A stretch of DNA of 8,365 bases from Candidatus Cloacimonadota bacterium (GTDB lineage Bacteria; Cloacimonadota; Cloacimonadia; Cloacimonadales; TCS61), in contig JAGGWC010000215.1 in assembly GCA_021157645.1 (NCBI GenBank), positions 1 to 8,365 on the forward strand, given 5' to 3'. Shown in pieces: positions 1 through 6,023 of this stretch. The notes below the pieces were generated by a model. That model was not told the origin of the DNA and ran no database searches. It saw only the letters and a program-made list of their open reading frames with translations. A program made the position numbers and the translations under genes. Within the stretch, counting starts at the first letter, position 1, and every line of letters begins with the position of its first letter.

Positions 1-2
1 TA

Positions 3-935
3 CCACTTTTTCATGTGTTTGGGATCACTGCAAATTTTTGGTTACCAATCACTCTTGGAACCAGTATTGTAGCCTATCCCAATCCGCTTGATTATAAAAT
101 TATTTGTGCTTTGATCAAGAAATATAAAGTTACTTTAATGGCTGGAACACCATCCTTCTATTATGGCTATCTCAAGAAATCTGCACCAGGTGATTTTGCC
201 TCGATGAAATTTGCTATTAGCGGTGCAGATACATTAACGAAACAAATCTATGATGGTTTTATGGAGAAGCATAATTTACCGATAAATAATGCTTACGGAA
301 CAACTGAAACAAGTCCGGCAATTTCCATTAACACACTTGCGGAAAACAGAGTTGGCAGTATTGGAAAACCGTTACCTGAAACGGAAGTGAAAATTCTGGA
401 TGTTGATACAGATGAAGAACTTTCTGCAAATCAAACTGGAAAAATTCTGGTAAAAGGTGATCTGGTCATGAATGGATATCTTGGTGATTTGGAGGAGACT
501 TCATTGCGCATTCATAAAGGTTGGTATGATACCGGTGATATGGGATTGTTGGATGAGGATGGTTTTCTTTGGCATAAAGGTCGTTTGAAGAGATTTGTGA
601 AAGTTGGTGGAGAGATGATCTCATTGGTTAAAGTTGAGGAAGTATTAAATAAATATTTACCGGATGAAGTAATTTGTTGCGTGGTGGATGTTCCTAATCC
701 TACAAAAGGAGCAGATGTAGTTGCTGCTATCACAACAGGAGAGATTGATACAAAAAGCATTATGAAGAAAATGGCTAAAGAACTACCTGCAATTGCTCTT
801 CCAAGAGAGTTTCACATATTTGAGGATATTCCAATGATGGGCAGCGGAAAGGTTAACTTCCGTGAAGTTGAACGACTTTGCAGAGAGATTCATAAAGAGA
901 AGAATAGAAAGAAAAAATATAAAGGGAAAATTTAA
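3..935 (+). CDS. aas: Acyl-[ACP] synthetase / Aas-like AMP-binding enzyme, C-terminal 310 residues (5' end cut by window)
   Basis: This is an adenylate-forming (ANL superfamily) ligase that activates a fatty acid with ATP and transfers it to acyl carrier protein; in Aas proteins the acyl group goes on to re-acylate lysophospholipid at the inner membrane. The reading frame is open from base 3 and begins inside the PLFHVFG segment typical of the AMP-binding domain, so the GTG at 15 is internal, not a start. Visible motifs in order: YGTTE (the ATP/AMP-binding A5 motif, around 291-305), WYDTGD (the ribose-binding Asp, around 523-540), GRLKRFVKVGGE in the hinge, and GSGK near the end, with the likely catalytic Lys at codon 849-851. 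The stretches around the hinge and 'PREFHIFEDIPMMGSGK' resemble E. coli Aas more than generic acyl-CoA synthetases. The tail is short and very basic (EKNRKKKYKGK). Whether an N-terminal PlsC acyltransferase or MFS domain is fused cannot be seen. Other fatty-acid or aryl ligases remain possible. Confidence 0.85.
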   Translation, partial: PLFHVFGITANFWLPITLGTSIVAYPNPLDYKIICALIKKYKVTLMAGTPSFYYGYLKKSAPGDFASMKFAISGADTLTKQIYDGFMEKHNLPINNAYGTTETSPAISINTLAENRVGSIGKPLPETEVKILDVDTDEELSANQTGKILVKGDLVMNGYLGDLEETSLRIHKGWYDTGDMGLLDEDGFLWHKGRLKRFVKVGGEMISLVKVEEVLNKYLPDEVICCVVDVPNPTKGADVVAAITTGEIDTKSIMKKMAKELPAIALPREFHIFEDIPMMGSGKVNFREVERLCREIHKEKNRKKKYKGKI

Positions 936-1002
936 AAAAATCCCCGCGAAATATGCTAAAAAACGCGAAAGAAAGAAAATAAATTTGAGTTGAAAATAAC
1001 TC

Positions 1003-1083
1003 TGGTTACCAAGTTTCTGCTTGGTAACCAAAGTTCTACTTATATTTTTTCACTTTTGTTATCAGGCTTCTGTTTGATAACTA
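1003..1083. repeat. Two tandem related palindromes (REP-like)
   Basis: The gap after the acyl-ACP synthetase gene holds two imperfect copies of a 28-base palindrome. Copy 1 (1003-1030) is a perfect 11-base stem, 1003-1013 with 1020-1030, around a 6-base loop. Copy 2 (1056-1083) has a 7-base perfect core, 1058-1064 with 1075-1081, extendable by two G-U pairs. By my alignment the copies agree at 21 of 28 positions, share the loop TTCTG, and one stem pair changes from C-G to T-A in both arms. A T-rich stretch lies between them (1041-1050), so copy 1 might also weaken or end transcription of the upstream gene. No transposase gene is in the window. The call as a REP-type repeat is inference from structure. 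Confidence 0.6.
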
Positions 1084-1120
1084 TTATTTATTTGTGATTA
1101 TCGTGTGTTTAACGGGGAAA

Positions 1121-1126
1121 AAGGAG
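1121..1126 (+). promoter_or_regulatory. Ribosome binding site deciding the start of the phosphoglycerate mutase-like gene
   Basis: AAGGAG lies 5 bases before the ATG at 1132. The frame stays open upstream to a GTG at 1105, but that codon has no purine-rich site before it, and the conserved family start MKYIIILGDGMAD begins at 1132. Confidence 0.8.
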
Positions 1127-1131
1127 CAGAT

Positions 1132-2334
1132 ATGAAATATATAATTATTTTAGGTGATGGTATGGCTGATCATCCAATTAAAAAGTTAGGAAACAAAACT
1201 CCACTGCAAGTGGCAAATATTCCAAATATAGATAAATTGGCAAAAATGGGAAGGAGCGGATTATTCCAATCTGTGCCGTTTGATATGCCGCCAGGAAGCG
1301 AAGTTGCCAATTTGGCAGTTTTGGGTTACAATGTTCATCAAGTTTATGAGGGCAGAGGTGTATTGGAAGGTGCAAGTATGGGTGTGGAAATCAATGAAGG
1401 TGATCTTGCCATGCGCTGCAATCTTATCTGTATTGAAGATAAAAAGATAAAGAACCATTCTGCAGGACATATTAGTTCGAAAGAATCTCATATTCTTATT
1501 GATTTTTTAAATGAAAAACTGAGCAATGATTTTGTAAAATTCCATAAAGGAATCAGCTTCCGTCATTTACTTGTTGTAAAAAATGGAAATAATGATCTTA
1601 AATTCACACCTCCTCACGATGTACCAGGTACACCTTTTGAAGATGTAATGATAAAATCAACCAGCAAAAGTGGGGAAGATACATGTAATTTATTGAATGA
1701 TCTTATTTTAAGATCTCAGGAATTATTGAGAGATCATCCCATCAACAAAAAGCGTATTGCAGAGGGAAAAGATCCAGCTAATTCTGTATGGTTTTGGTCT
1801 TCTGGCTATAAACCTTCAATGCGAACATTGAATGATAAATATGGAATTACAGGAGCCGTGATTTCCGCAGTTGATATTATTAAAGGACTTGGAATTTATG
1901 CCGGAATGGATGTAATAGAAGTGGAAGGTGCAACCGGGCTTACCGATACAAATTATGAAGGGAAAGCTGAAGCTGCTGTGGAAGCTATCAAAACCCACGA
2001 TCTGGTTTATTTGCATGTGGAAGCTACAGATGAAGCGGGTCATGCCGGTGATACAGAACTCAAAATTAAAGCACTCGAATATTTGGACGCACGAGTTGTG
2101 AAATATGTTTTAGAAGAAACTTCAAAATTAGAAGAAGATGTTGCGATCGCTGTTCTGCCGGATCATGCAACGCCTTGCGAAGTAAGAACTCATACTCACG
2201 ATGCTATTCCTTTTCTCATTTACAATCCGCAATTAGAAGCAGACAAAGTTTCCGATTACAATGAAGAAAGTTGTAAAAAAGGTGGGTTTGGTGTTATCAA
2301 AGAAGATGAATTTATGAAGAATTTGCTCAGGTAA
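1132..2334 (+). CDS. apgM: Cofactor-independent phosphoglycerate mutase, archaeal (ApgM) type; or related proposed homoserine kinase
   Basis: This 400-residue cytoplasmic protein belongs to the alkaline-phosphatase superfamily branch of 2,3-bisphosphoglycerate-independent phosphoglycerate mutases, which interconvert 3- and 2-phosphoglycerate through a phosphoserine and two metal ions. Visible active-site elements: GDGMAD with metal ligand D9; the nucleophile Ser56 in PPGSEVANL; D300 and H304 in EATDEAGHAGD; D344-H345 in LPDHATP; and H354/H356 in HTHD. All expected metal and nucleophile positions are present, so it should be catalytic. Length matches the family (about 400). The middle (HPINKKRIAEGKDPANS, then the KPSMRTL and GAVISAVDIIKGLGI segments) is the pattern of the bacterial subgroup annotated either as phosphoglycerate mutase or as proposed homoserine kinase (TIGR02535 in my memory). 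Sequence alone does not separate the two, and no threonine-biosynthesis gene is adjacent. It appears to be a single-gene unit flanked by palindrome-bearing gaps. Confidence 0.88.
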   Translation: MKYIIILGDGMADHPIKKLGNKTPLQVANIPNIDKLAKMGRSGLFQSVPFDMPPGSEVANLAVLGYNVHQVYEGRGVLEGASMGVEINEGDLAMRCNLICIEDKKIKNHSAGHISSKESHILIDFLNEKLSNDFVKFHKGISFRHLLVVKNGNNDLKFTPPHDVPGTPFEDVMIKSTSKSGEDTCNLLNDLILRSQELLRDHPINKKRIAEGKDPANSVWFWSSGYKPSMRTLNDKYGITGAVISAVDIIKGLGIYAGMDVIEVEGATGLTDTNYEGKAEAAVEAIKTHDLVYLHVEATDEAGHAGDTELKIKALEYLDARVVKYVLEETSKLEEDVAIAVLPDHATPCEVRTHTHDAIPFLIYNPQLEADKVSDYNEESCKKGGFGVIKEDEFMKNLLR

Positions 2335-2339
2335 AACGA

Positions 2340-2405
2340 TCTACCATCAAAATGAACAGCTAGGTAGAACGACCTGCCAGGTCGTTAAGAGCGAGCAGGT
2401 TGCTC
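2340..2405. repeat. Cluster of short-loop palindromes after apgM (REP-like)
   Basis: Three inverted repeats lie head to tail just after the stop codon. The outermost pairs 2340-2345 with 2363-2368 (6 bases, long loop, weak). The second is perfect: 2368-2375 with 2379-2386, 8-base arms around the 3-base loop GCC. The third pairs 2393-2397 with 2401-2405, 5-base arms around the loop GGT. A T-rich stretch follows (2408-2422), so the last stem could contribute to termination, although there is no clean U-run. The 3-base loops resemble those of the palindromes at 3811-3857, but the arm sequences differ. A further weak 7-base inverted repeat lies at 2416-2433. Confidence 0.5.
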
Positions 2406-2487
2406 ACTTTACTTTTTCCTTTACAAAAAGGAATAAATTTAAAAAAAATAAAAATAATAAAACTTAAATTTGGGAAAGGATGAAAAA

Positions 2488-3636
2488 ATGAAAAAACTAT
2501 TATTATCAGTTGCAGTTATTGTATTGATGTCATGTCTATATGCTCAAACAGACTTTGATGAGTTCAAAAAACAAGAAGAAGCAAAACAGCAAAACTTTAT
2601 GGAAACGGAATCTAAAGCACGTGCTAATTATTTCAACCAGCAGGATTCACTGTTTGTGCAATACAAAGATCAAATTGAAAAGCTTTGGAATGAATTTCTT
2701 GAGTCCACACCCAAAGAATGGGTAAGCTATAATTCTGATTTCAGCGGGAGAAGTAAGGTCAATTTCGAAAAAGATAAAATCGAAGTGGAAGCTGTAGTAG
2801 AGAAACCTGAAAATGTAGCTGATGAAAAGATCCAAGAATCCAAAGCCAAAGATACACTCAAAAAACAAGTTATCTCCATCTTAAAGGAAAAAGATATGCT
2901 TACGAACAAACCTATCCTGAAAGACCAAGTATTAAATTTCAGTAATAAAGTGATAAAACAAAATAAAGTTGAGGAAGTTGCTGTCCAGATAGTAGAGAAT
3001 TCAAAGAAAGTTACTTTTAAGAATAAAGAAGGTAAGACTATGGTCAAATACCAGATTAATTTAAATTTGATTCCAAATAATATTAAGATAAGAATTGAAC
3101 AATACAAACCTTCAATTGAGGAAATTTGTAAAAAATATGACATTGAACCAAGTTTGGCTTTGGCTATCATACATTCAGAATCGTTCTTCAATCCTAAAGC
3201 ATACAATCGGCATGGGAATGCTTACGGTATGATGCAGATCGTTCCCAAATATGCAGGACTAACTATGAATAATTACATCTATAAAAAGAATAAAAAACCA
3301 AGCTCCGAACAATTATTTGATCCAACCACTAATCTCGAGATGGGAATTGGCTATTTACGCTGGTTAAAAGATAATAAATGGTCAAAAGTTACTAATAAAA
3401 CAAATCAAATATATTGTGTAATATGCAGTTATAATGGTGGCCCAGGTTCTATTTATAAAGCCATGACAGGGAAAATGAAAAATATTGGTGATAAATGGGA
3501 ACCGATGTTTGTAGATCTTAGTACGATGGATAGTAAACTTCTTTATAATAAATTGTGTAAAGATATTCCATTTGCAGAAACAAGGAAATATATTGTTACT
3601 GTTTCTGAGAAAATGGAAAAGTATTATAATCAATAA
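2488..3636 (+). CDS. mltC: Secreted MltC-like murein lytic transglycosylase
   Basis: This 382-residue exported enzyme cleaves the MurNAc-GlcNAc bond of peptidoglycan non-hydrolytically, giving 1,6-anhydro-muropeptides. The ATG at 2488 is chosen because AAAGGA (2475-2480) lies 7 bases upstream and it starts a standard signal sequence (MKKLLLSVAVIVLMSC); the in-frame TTG at 2470 lacks support. Cleavage could be lipoprotein-type at C17 (LMSC) or signal-peptidase-I type after LYA at residue 20; MltC relatives are lipoproteins. Residues about 20-190 match the MltC N-terminal domain: PKEWVSY and SKVNF...IEVEAVVE align by eye with E. coli MltC PKDYVKY and SHINF...ITVETI, and YQINLNLIPNNI with YSVTINMVPNHL. 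The SLT domain (about 208-375) has catalytic Glu231 in HSESFFNP, GMMQI at 247-251, YNGGPGS from 315 and the ETRKYI end motif. It is slightly longer than E. coli MltC, through a Lys/Glu-rich linker at about 95-175. It stands alone between palindrome-bearing gaps. Confidence 0.9.
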   Translation: MKKLLLSVAVIVLMSCLYAQTDFDEFKKQEEAKQQNFMETESKARANYFNQQDSLFVQYKDQIEKLWNEFLESTPKEWVSYNSDFSGRSKVNFEKDKIEVEAVVEKPENVADEKIQESKAKDTLKKQVISILKEKDMLTNKPILKDQVLNFSNKVIKQNKVEEVAVQIVENSKKVTFKNKEGKTMVKYQINLNLIPNNIKIRIEQYKPSIEEICKKYDIEPSLALAIIHSESFFNPKAYNRHGNAYGMMQIVPKYAGLTMNNYIYKKNKKPSSEQLFDPTTNLEMGIGYLRWLKDNKWSKVTNKTNQIYCVICSYNGGPGSIYKAMTGKMKNIGDKWEPMFVDLSTMDSKLLYNKLCKDIPFAETRKYIVTVSEKMEKYYNQ

Positions 3637-3731
3637 TGAGACATCAACCGATTTTTTTGATGAATGGGATCTTTCCAAACAAATGATATTGGAGAATTTC
3701 AGGTTTTATTGATTTAAGAACGACTTAGTGA

Positions 3732-3769
3732 AACTTGTCCTAAATTATGAAAGAAATTTGTGATAAGTT
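3732..3769. repeat. Imperfect 15-base inverted repeat (hairpin)
   Basis: Bases 3732-3746 pair with 3755-3769 around an 8-base loop, with one mismatch (3740/3761) and two G-T pairs. It is AT-rich. No T-run follows on either strand, so it does not look like an intrinsic terminator. It could be an RNA structure, an operator or a decayed repeat; the sequence does not decide. Confidence 0.4.
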
Positions 3770-3810
3770 GGTTATAAAATAGCTTAGTTGTTCAGACTGG
3801 GAATAAATGT

Positions 3811-3857
3811 AACGCAACGTTGCACGTTGCGTTTATCATCGACGTACAACGTCGATG
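3811..3857. repeat. Two tandem perfect palindromes with 3-base loops (REP-like)
   Basis: Palindrome 1 has perfect 10-base arms, 3811-3820 with 3824-3833, around loop TGC. Palindrome 2 has perfect 9-base arms, 3837-3845 with 3849-3857, around loop ACA. Both have ACGT on either side of the loop; outside that, four of five further stem positions differ between the two, and every change is compensated in the opposite arm. They sit about 110 bases before the delta-subunit start and upstream of the likely promoter. Tandem small-loop palindromes of this kind are typical of REP elements moved by RAYT/TnpA-REP transposases, but no such gene is in this window, so the class is inferred. Confidence 0.65.
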
Positions 3858-3899
3858 CACTTTGCTTTGAAACTGTAACACAATATTTCTATAATCCGG

Positions 3900-3929
3900 T
3901 TGACAAATTCAGCTTAATAAAAACATTCT
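3900..3929 (+). promoter_or_regulatory. Possible sigma70-type promoter for the oxidoreductase operon
   Basis: A perfect TTGACA -35 box is at 3900-3905. The best -10 candidate at normal distance (CATTCT, 3924-3929, 18-base spacer) matches only half of TATAAT, so only the -35 part is persuasive. The position, 38-67 bases before the first gene of a four-gene operon and after the palindromes, is suitable. Confidence 0.35.
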
Positions 3930-3966
3930 ACTGCATAAAAAAAATTGCAACAATAAGGAGAAAATT

Positions 3967-4170
3967 ATGGCAAGAATGACCGTAAATGTGGAATTATGTA
4001 AAGGTTGTGGATTGTGTATACCTGCCTGTCCAAAGAATATTATTAGATTTTCTGAAGAGATCAATTCCAAAGGCTATCATTACGCTGAATGTTTTGATCA
4101 AGAAGCTTGTATTGCTTGTAAATTATGCTATATAACTTGTCCTGACGTAGCAATAACAATAGAAAAATAG
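3967..4170 (+). CDS. korD: 2-oxoacid:ferredoxin oxidoreductase, delta subunit (2x[4Fe-4S] ferredoxin)
   Basis: This 67-residue protein is the electron-transfer subunit of a four-subunit 2-oxoacid:ferredoxin oxidoreductase. It carries electrons from the TPP site of the beta subunit to external ferredoxin. Two complete [4Fe-4S] motifs are visible: C11-x2-C14-x2-C17-x3-C21-P and C48-x2-C51-x2-C54-x3-C58-P. An extra Cys42 lies in the linker. The length is right for the stand-alone delta subunit of Kor/Vor enzymes. TAAGGAG (3954-3960) lies 6 bases before the ATG. It is the first gene of the operon, and the alpha gene follows after a 12-base gap containing its own ribosome binding site. Taken alone it could be any small 2x4Fe-4S ferredoxin; its neighbours make the subunit role convincing. 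Confidence 0.92.
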   Translation: MARMTVNVELCKGCGLCIPACPKNIIRFSEEINSKGYHYAECFDQEACIACKLCYITCPDVAITIEK

Positions 4171-4172
4171 AT

Positions 4173-4177
4173 GGAGG
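4173..4177 (+). promoter_or_regulatory. Ribosome binding site deciding the alpha-subunit start
   Basis: GGAGG lies 5 bases before the ATG at 4183. An in-frame ATG at 4171 directly abuts the delta stop codon, but this ribosome binding site overlaps its codons, so it cannot serve that ATG. The family start MAEKVLMKGN begins at 4183. Confidence 0.8.
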
Positions 4178-4182
4178 ATATT

Positions 4183-5262
4183 ATGGCTGAAAAGGTTTTA
4201 ATGAAAGGTAATGAAGCAGTTGCTGAAGCTGCTATCCGTGCAGGTTGCAGGCTATATTTTGCTTATCCGATCACACCACAAAGTGAATTAATAGAATATA
4301 TGGCAAAGATGTTACCAAAAGTAGATGGTACTTTTGTGCAGGCAGAAAGTGAAGTTGCTGCCATAAACATGGTTTATGGTGCATCTGGAACAGGAAGAAG
4401 AGTTATGACCTCATCATCTTCACCAGGGATTTCTCTGAAGATGGAAGGAATTTCATACATTGCCGGAGCAAATTTACCTGCTGTAATTATTAATGTTCAG
4501 CGTGGTGGACCTGGACTTGGAGATATCCAACCTGCTCAAGGTGATTATTTCCAGGCTACAAAGGGAGGAGGACATGGAGATTACCGTCTTATTGTTTTAG
4601 CCCCAAGCACAGTTCAGGAATTTGCTGATTTGGCTGACCTGGCTTTTGATCTGGGTGATAAATACAGAAATCCTGTGATGATATTATCAGACGGACTTCT
4701 TGGACAGATGATGGAACCGGTTGAATTTAAGCCTGCCAAAACTGAAGAAGAGATGGAAGAACTGAATAAACAACACTATGATTGGTGTATGCATTCCAAT
4801 GAAGATGAACCAAATCATCATCATCACGAGATCAATTCTTTAGAGATTGATCCTCTGGTTTTAGAACAGCATGTTATTAAGCTTGGAAAAAAATACGATG
4901 AAATCACAAAAAATGAACAAAGACATGAAGAATACAACATTTCTAAAGATAATGAAGTTGTGGTTGTAGCATTTGGTACAGCTGCCAGAATTGCAAAATC
5001 TGCAATCGATGAATTACAGGAAGAAGGAATAAGTGTTGGTATGATCAGACCGATAACAGTTTGGCCATATCCTTATGATGCAATAAAAAATGTTCTTCAT
5101 GATAAAGTTGAAAAGGTTGTTGTCTGCGAATTGAATCTTGGTCAGATGATCGAGGATGTAAAGTTGGCAGTAAATGGAAAATTGCCGGTAGAATTTCTTG
5201 GTAAAGTTGGTGGGATTTTATTCACACCGGCTGAAATTAAAGCCAAAATCTTGGATAAATAG
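4183..5262 (+). CDS. korA: 2-oxoacid:ferredoxin oxidoreductase, alpha subunit (KorA / VorB type)
   Basis: This 359-residue cytoplasmic subunit, together with beta, gamma and delta, oxidatively decarboxylates a 2-oxoacid to acyl-CoA and CO2 with reduction of ferredoxin. Residues about 15-240 form the N-terminal pyrimidine-binding (PFOR domain I) region, with YPITP at 28-32 and QAESEVAA from 53, whose Glu55 or Glu57 would contact the TPP aminopyrimidine. RGGPGLG and QGDYFQATKGGGHGDYR follow. Residues about 260-345 form PFOR domain II (VVVVAFGTAAR, GMIRPITVWPYP). From memory, the opening and the SSSSPGISLK region look most like the bacterial group annotated as 3-methyl-2-oxobutanoate dehydrogenase subunit VorB (PRK07119), so branched-chain 2-oxoacids are as plausible as 2-oxoglutarate. 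An odd feature is a His-rich segment between the domains, with four consecutive His at 212-215. The beta gene follows within 8 bases. Confidence 0.93.
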   Translation: MAEKVLMKGNEAVAEAAIRAGCRLYFAYPITPQSELIEYMAKMLPKVDGTFVQAESEVAAINMVYGASGTGRRVMTSSSSPGISLKMEGISYIAGANLPAVIINVQRGGPGLGDIQPAQGDYFQATKGGGHGDYRLIVLAPSTVQEFADLADLAFDLGDKYRNPVMILSDGLLGQMMEPVEFKPAKTEEEMEELNKQHYDWCMHSNEDEPNHHHHEINSLEIDPLVLEQHVIKLGKKYDEITKNEQRHEEYNISKDNEVVVVAFGTAARIAKSAIDELQEEGISVGMIRPITVWPYPYDAIKNVLHDKVEKVVVCELNLGQMIEDVKLAVNGKLPVEFLGKVGGILFTPAEIKAKILDK

Positions 5263-5270
5263 GGGGAATG

Positions 5271-6023
5271 ATGGAAATTATTGCACAAAGACCAAAATCA
5301 TTAACTGATCTACAATTTACATACTGTCCTGGTTGTACTCACGGAATCTCCCACAGACTTATTGCGGAAGCAATTGATGAACTAGAAATGAGAAATCAAA
5401 TGATGGGCGTTGCTCCTGTTGGATGCTCAGTGTTTGCCTATAAATTCTTTGATTGTGATATGGCTGAAGCTGCTCATGGGAGAGCTCCAGCTGTAGCTAC
5501 AGGTATGAAACGTGCCCGACCCGATATGCATGTTTTCACATATCAAGGAGATGGTGACCTGGCAGCAATCGGAACTGCTGAGATCATTCATGCTGCCAAT
5601 AGGGGAGAACATATTAGTGTATTTTTCGTAAATAATGCTATTTACGGAATGACTGGTGGTCAAATGGCTCCCACAACTTTACCAGGTATGAAAACATCAA
5701 CTTCACCTTATGGAAGAGATGAAACAGATATCGGCTATCCTATTCAAGCTTGTGAATTATTAAATTCTCTTAGAGCTCCTTATTTTATTGAGAGAGTTTC
5801 ATTGCTCTCTCCACAAGATATTATCAAAGCAAAAAAAGTTGTGAAGAAAGCGCTTCAATTTAATAAGGAAGAAAAAGGTTTTACTTTTGTTGAATTTGTT
5901 TCTACATGTCCCACAAATTGGGGAATGACACCATTAGATGCAATGAAATGGGCAAAAGAAAACATGTTGCCATACTTCCCTCTTGGAAATTTCCGAGATA
6001 AATCTATTGAAGGGGGAGAATAA
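5271..6023 (+). CDS. korB: 2-oxoacid:ferredoxin oxidoreductase, beta subunit (TPP-binding)
   Basis: This 250-residue subunit binds thiamine pyrophosphate and carries out the decarboxylation. C19-P-G-C22 near the N terminus is the conserved motif of the beta subunit and is usually linked to a proximal Fe-S cluster. The TPP/Mg motif is clear: GDGD at 93-96, 24 residues, then NN at 121-122, followed by AIYGMTGGQMAPTT. GCS and FDCD lie between these motifs and are usual in the family. Two ATG codons are adjacent (5268 and 5271); the G-run at 5262-5266 is only 1 base from the first and 4 from the second, so 5271 is preferred, though either gives almost the same protein. The gene ends in a TAATG overlap with the gamma gene, a sign of translational coupling. 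Substrate (2-oxoglutarate, branched-chain 2-oxoacid or other) cannot be read from the motifs. Confidence 0.93.
   Translation: MEIIAQRPKSLTDLQFTYCPGCTHGISHRLIAEAIDELEMRNQMMGVAPVGCSVFAYKFFDCDMAEAAHGRAPAVATGMKRARPDMHVFTYQGDGDLAAIGTAEIIHAANRGEHISVFFVNNAIYGMTGGQMAPTTLPGMKTSTSPYGRDETDIGYPIQACELLNSLRAPYFIERVSLLSPQDIIKAKKVVKKALQFNKEEKGFTFVEFVSTCPTNWGMTPLDAMKWAKENMLPYFPLGNFRDKSIEGGE

Larger units (their letters stand above)
3637..3966. other. 330-base gene-free gap between mltC and the oxidoreductase operon
   Basis: No credible gene lies here. In order the gap holds a small 6-base inverted repeat directly after the mltC stop (3642-3647 with 3657-3662, with seven T's running from the loop into the 3' arm, not a canonical terminator), a long imperfect hairpin (3732-3769), two tandem perfect palindromes (3811-3857), a possible promoter -35 box (3900-3905) and the delta-subunit ribosome binding site (3954-3960). 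A TTG-initiated 63-codon open frame at 3788-3979 runs through the palindromes into the next gene and looks spurious. Confidence 0.7.

Noticed and set aside
1105..1131. N-terminal extension of the phosphoglycerate mutase-like protein from GTG 1105
   Set aside because: The ribosome binding site AAGGAG lies inside this stretch, and the conserved family N terminus starts at 1132.
2727..3206. 159-codon open frame on the - strand
   Set aside because: It lies wholly antisense within mltC, shows no recognisable domain, and its length follows from the AT-rich composition and codon pattern of the + strand gene.
3642..3662. Intrinsic terminator directly after mltC
   Set aside because: The stem is only 6 bases and the T-run lies in the loop and 3' arm instead of after the stem, so it does not fit a canonical terminator.
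3811..3857. A CRISPR array or attachment site
   Set aside because: There are only two unequal palindromes with a 3-base gap, no regular spacers, no cas or integrase gene and no tRNA nearby.
3788..3979. 63-codon open frame before the ferredoxin gene
   Set aside because: It starts at a TTG without a ribosome binding site, is translated through the two perfect palindromes, and overlaps the start of the well-supported delta-subunit gene in another frame.
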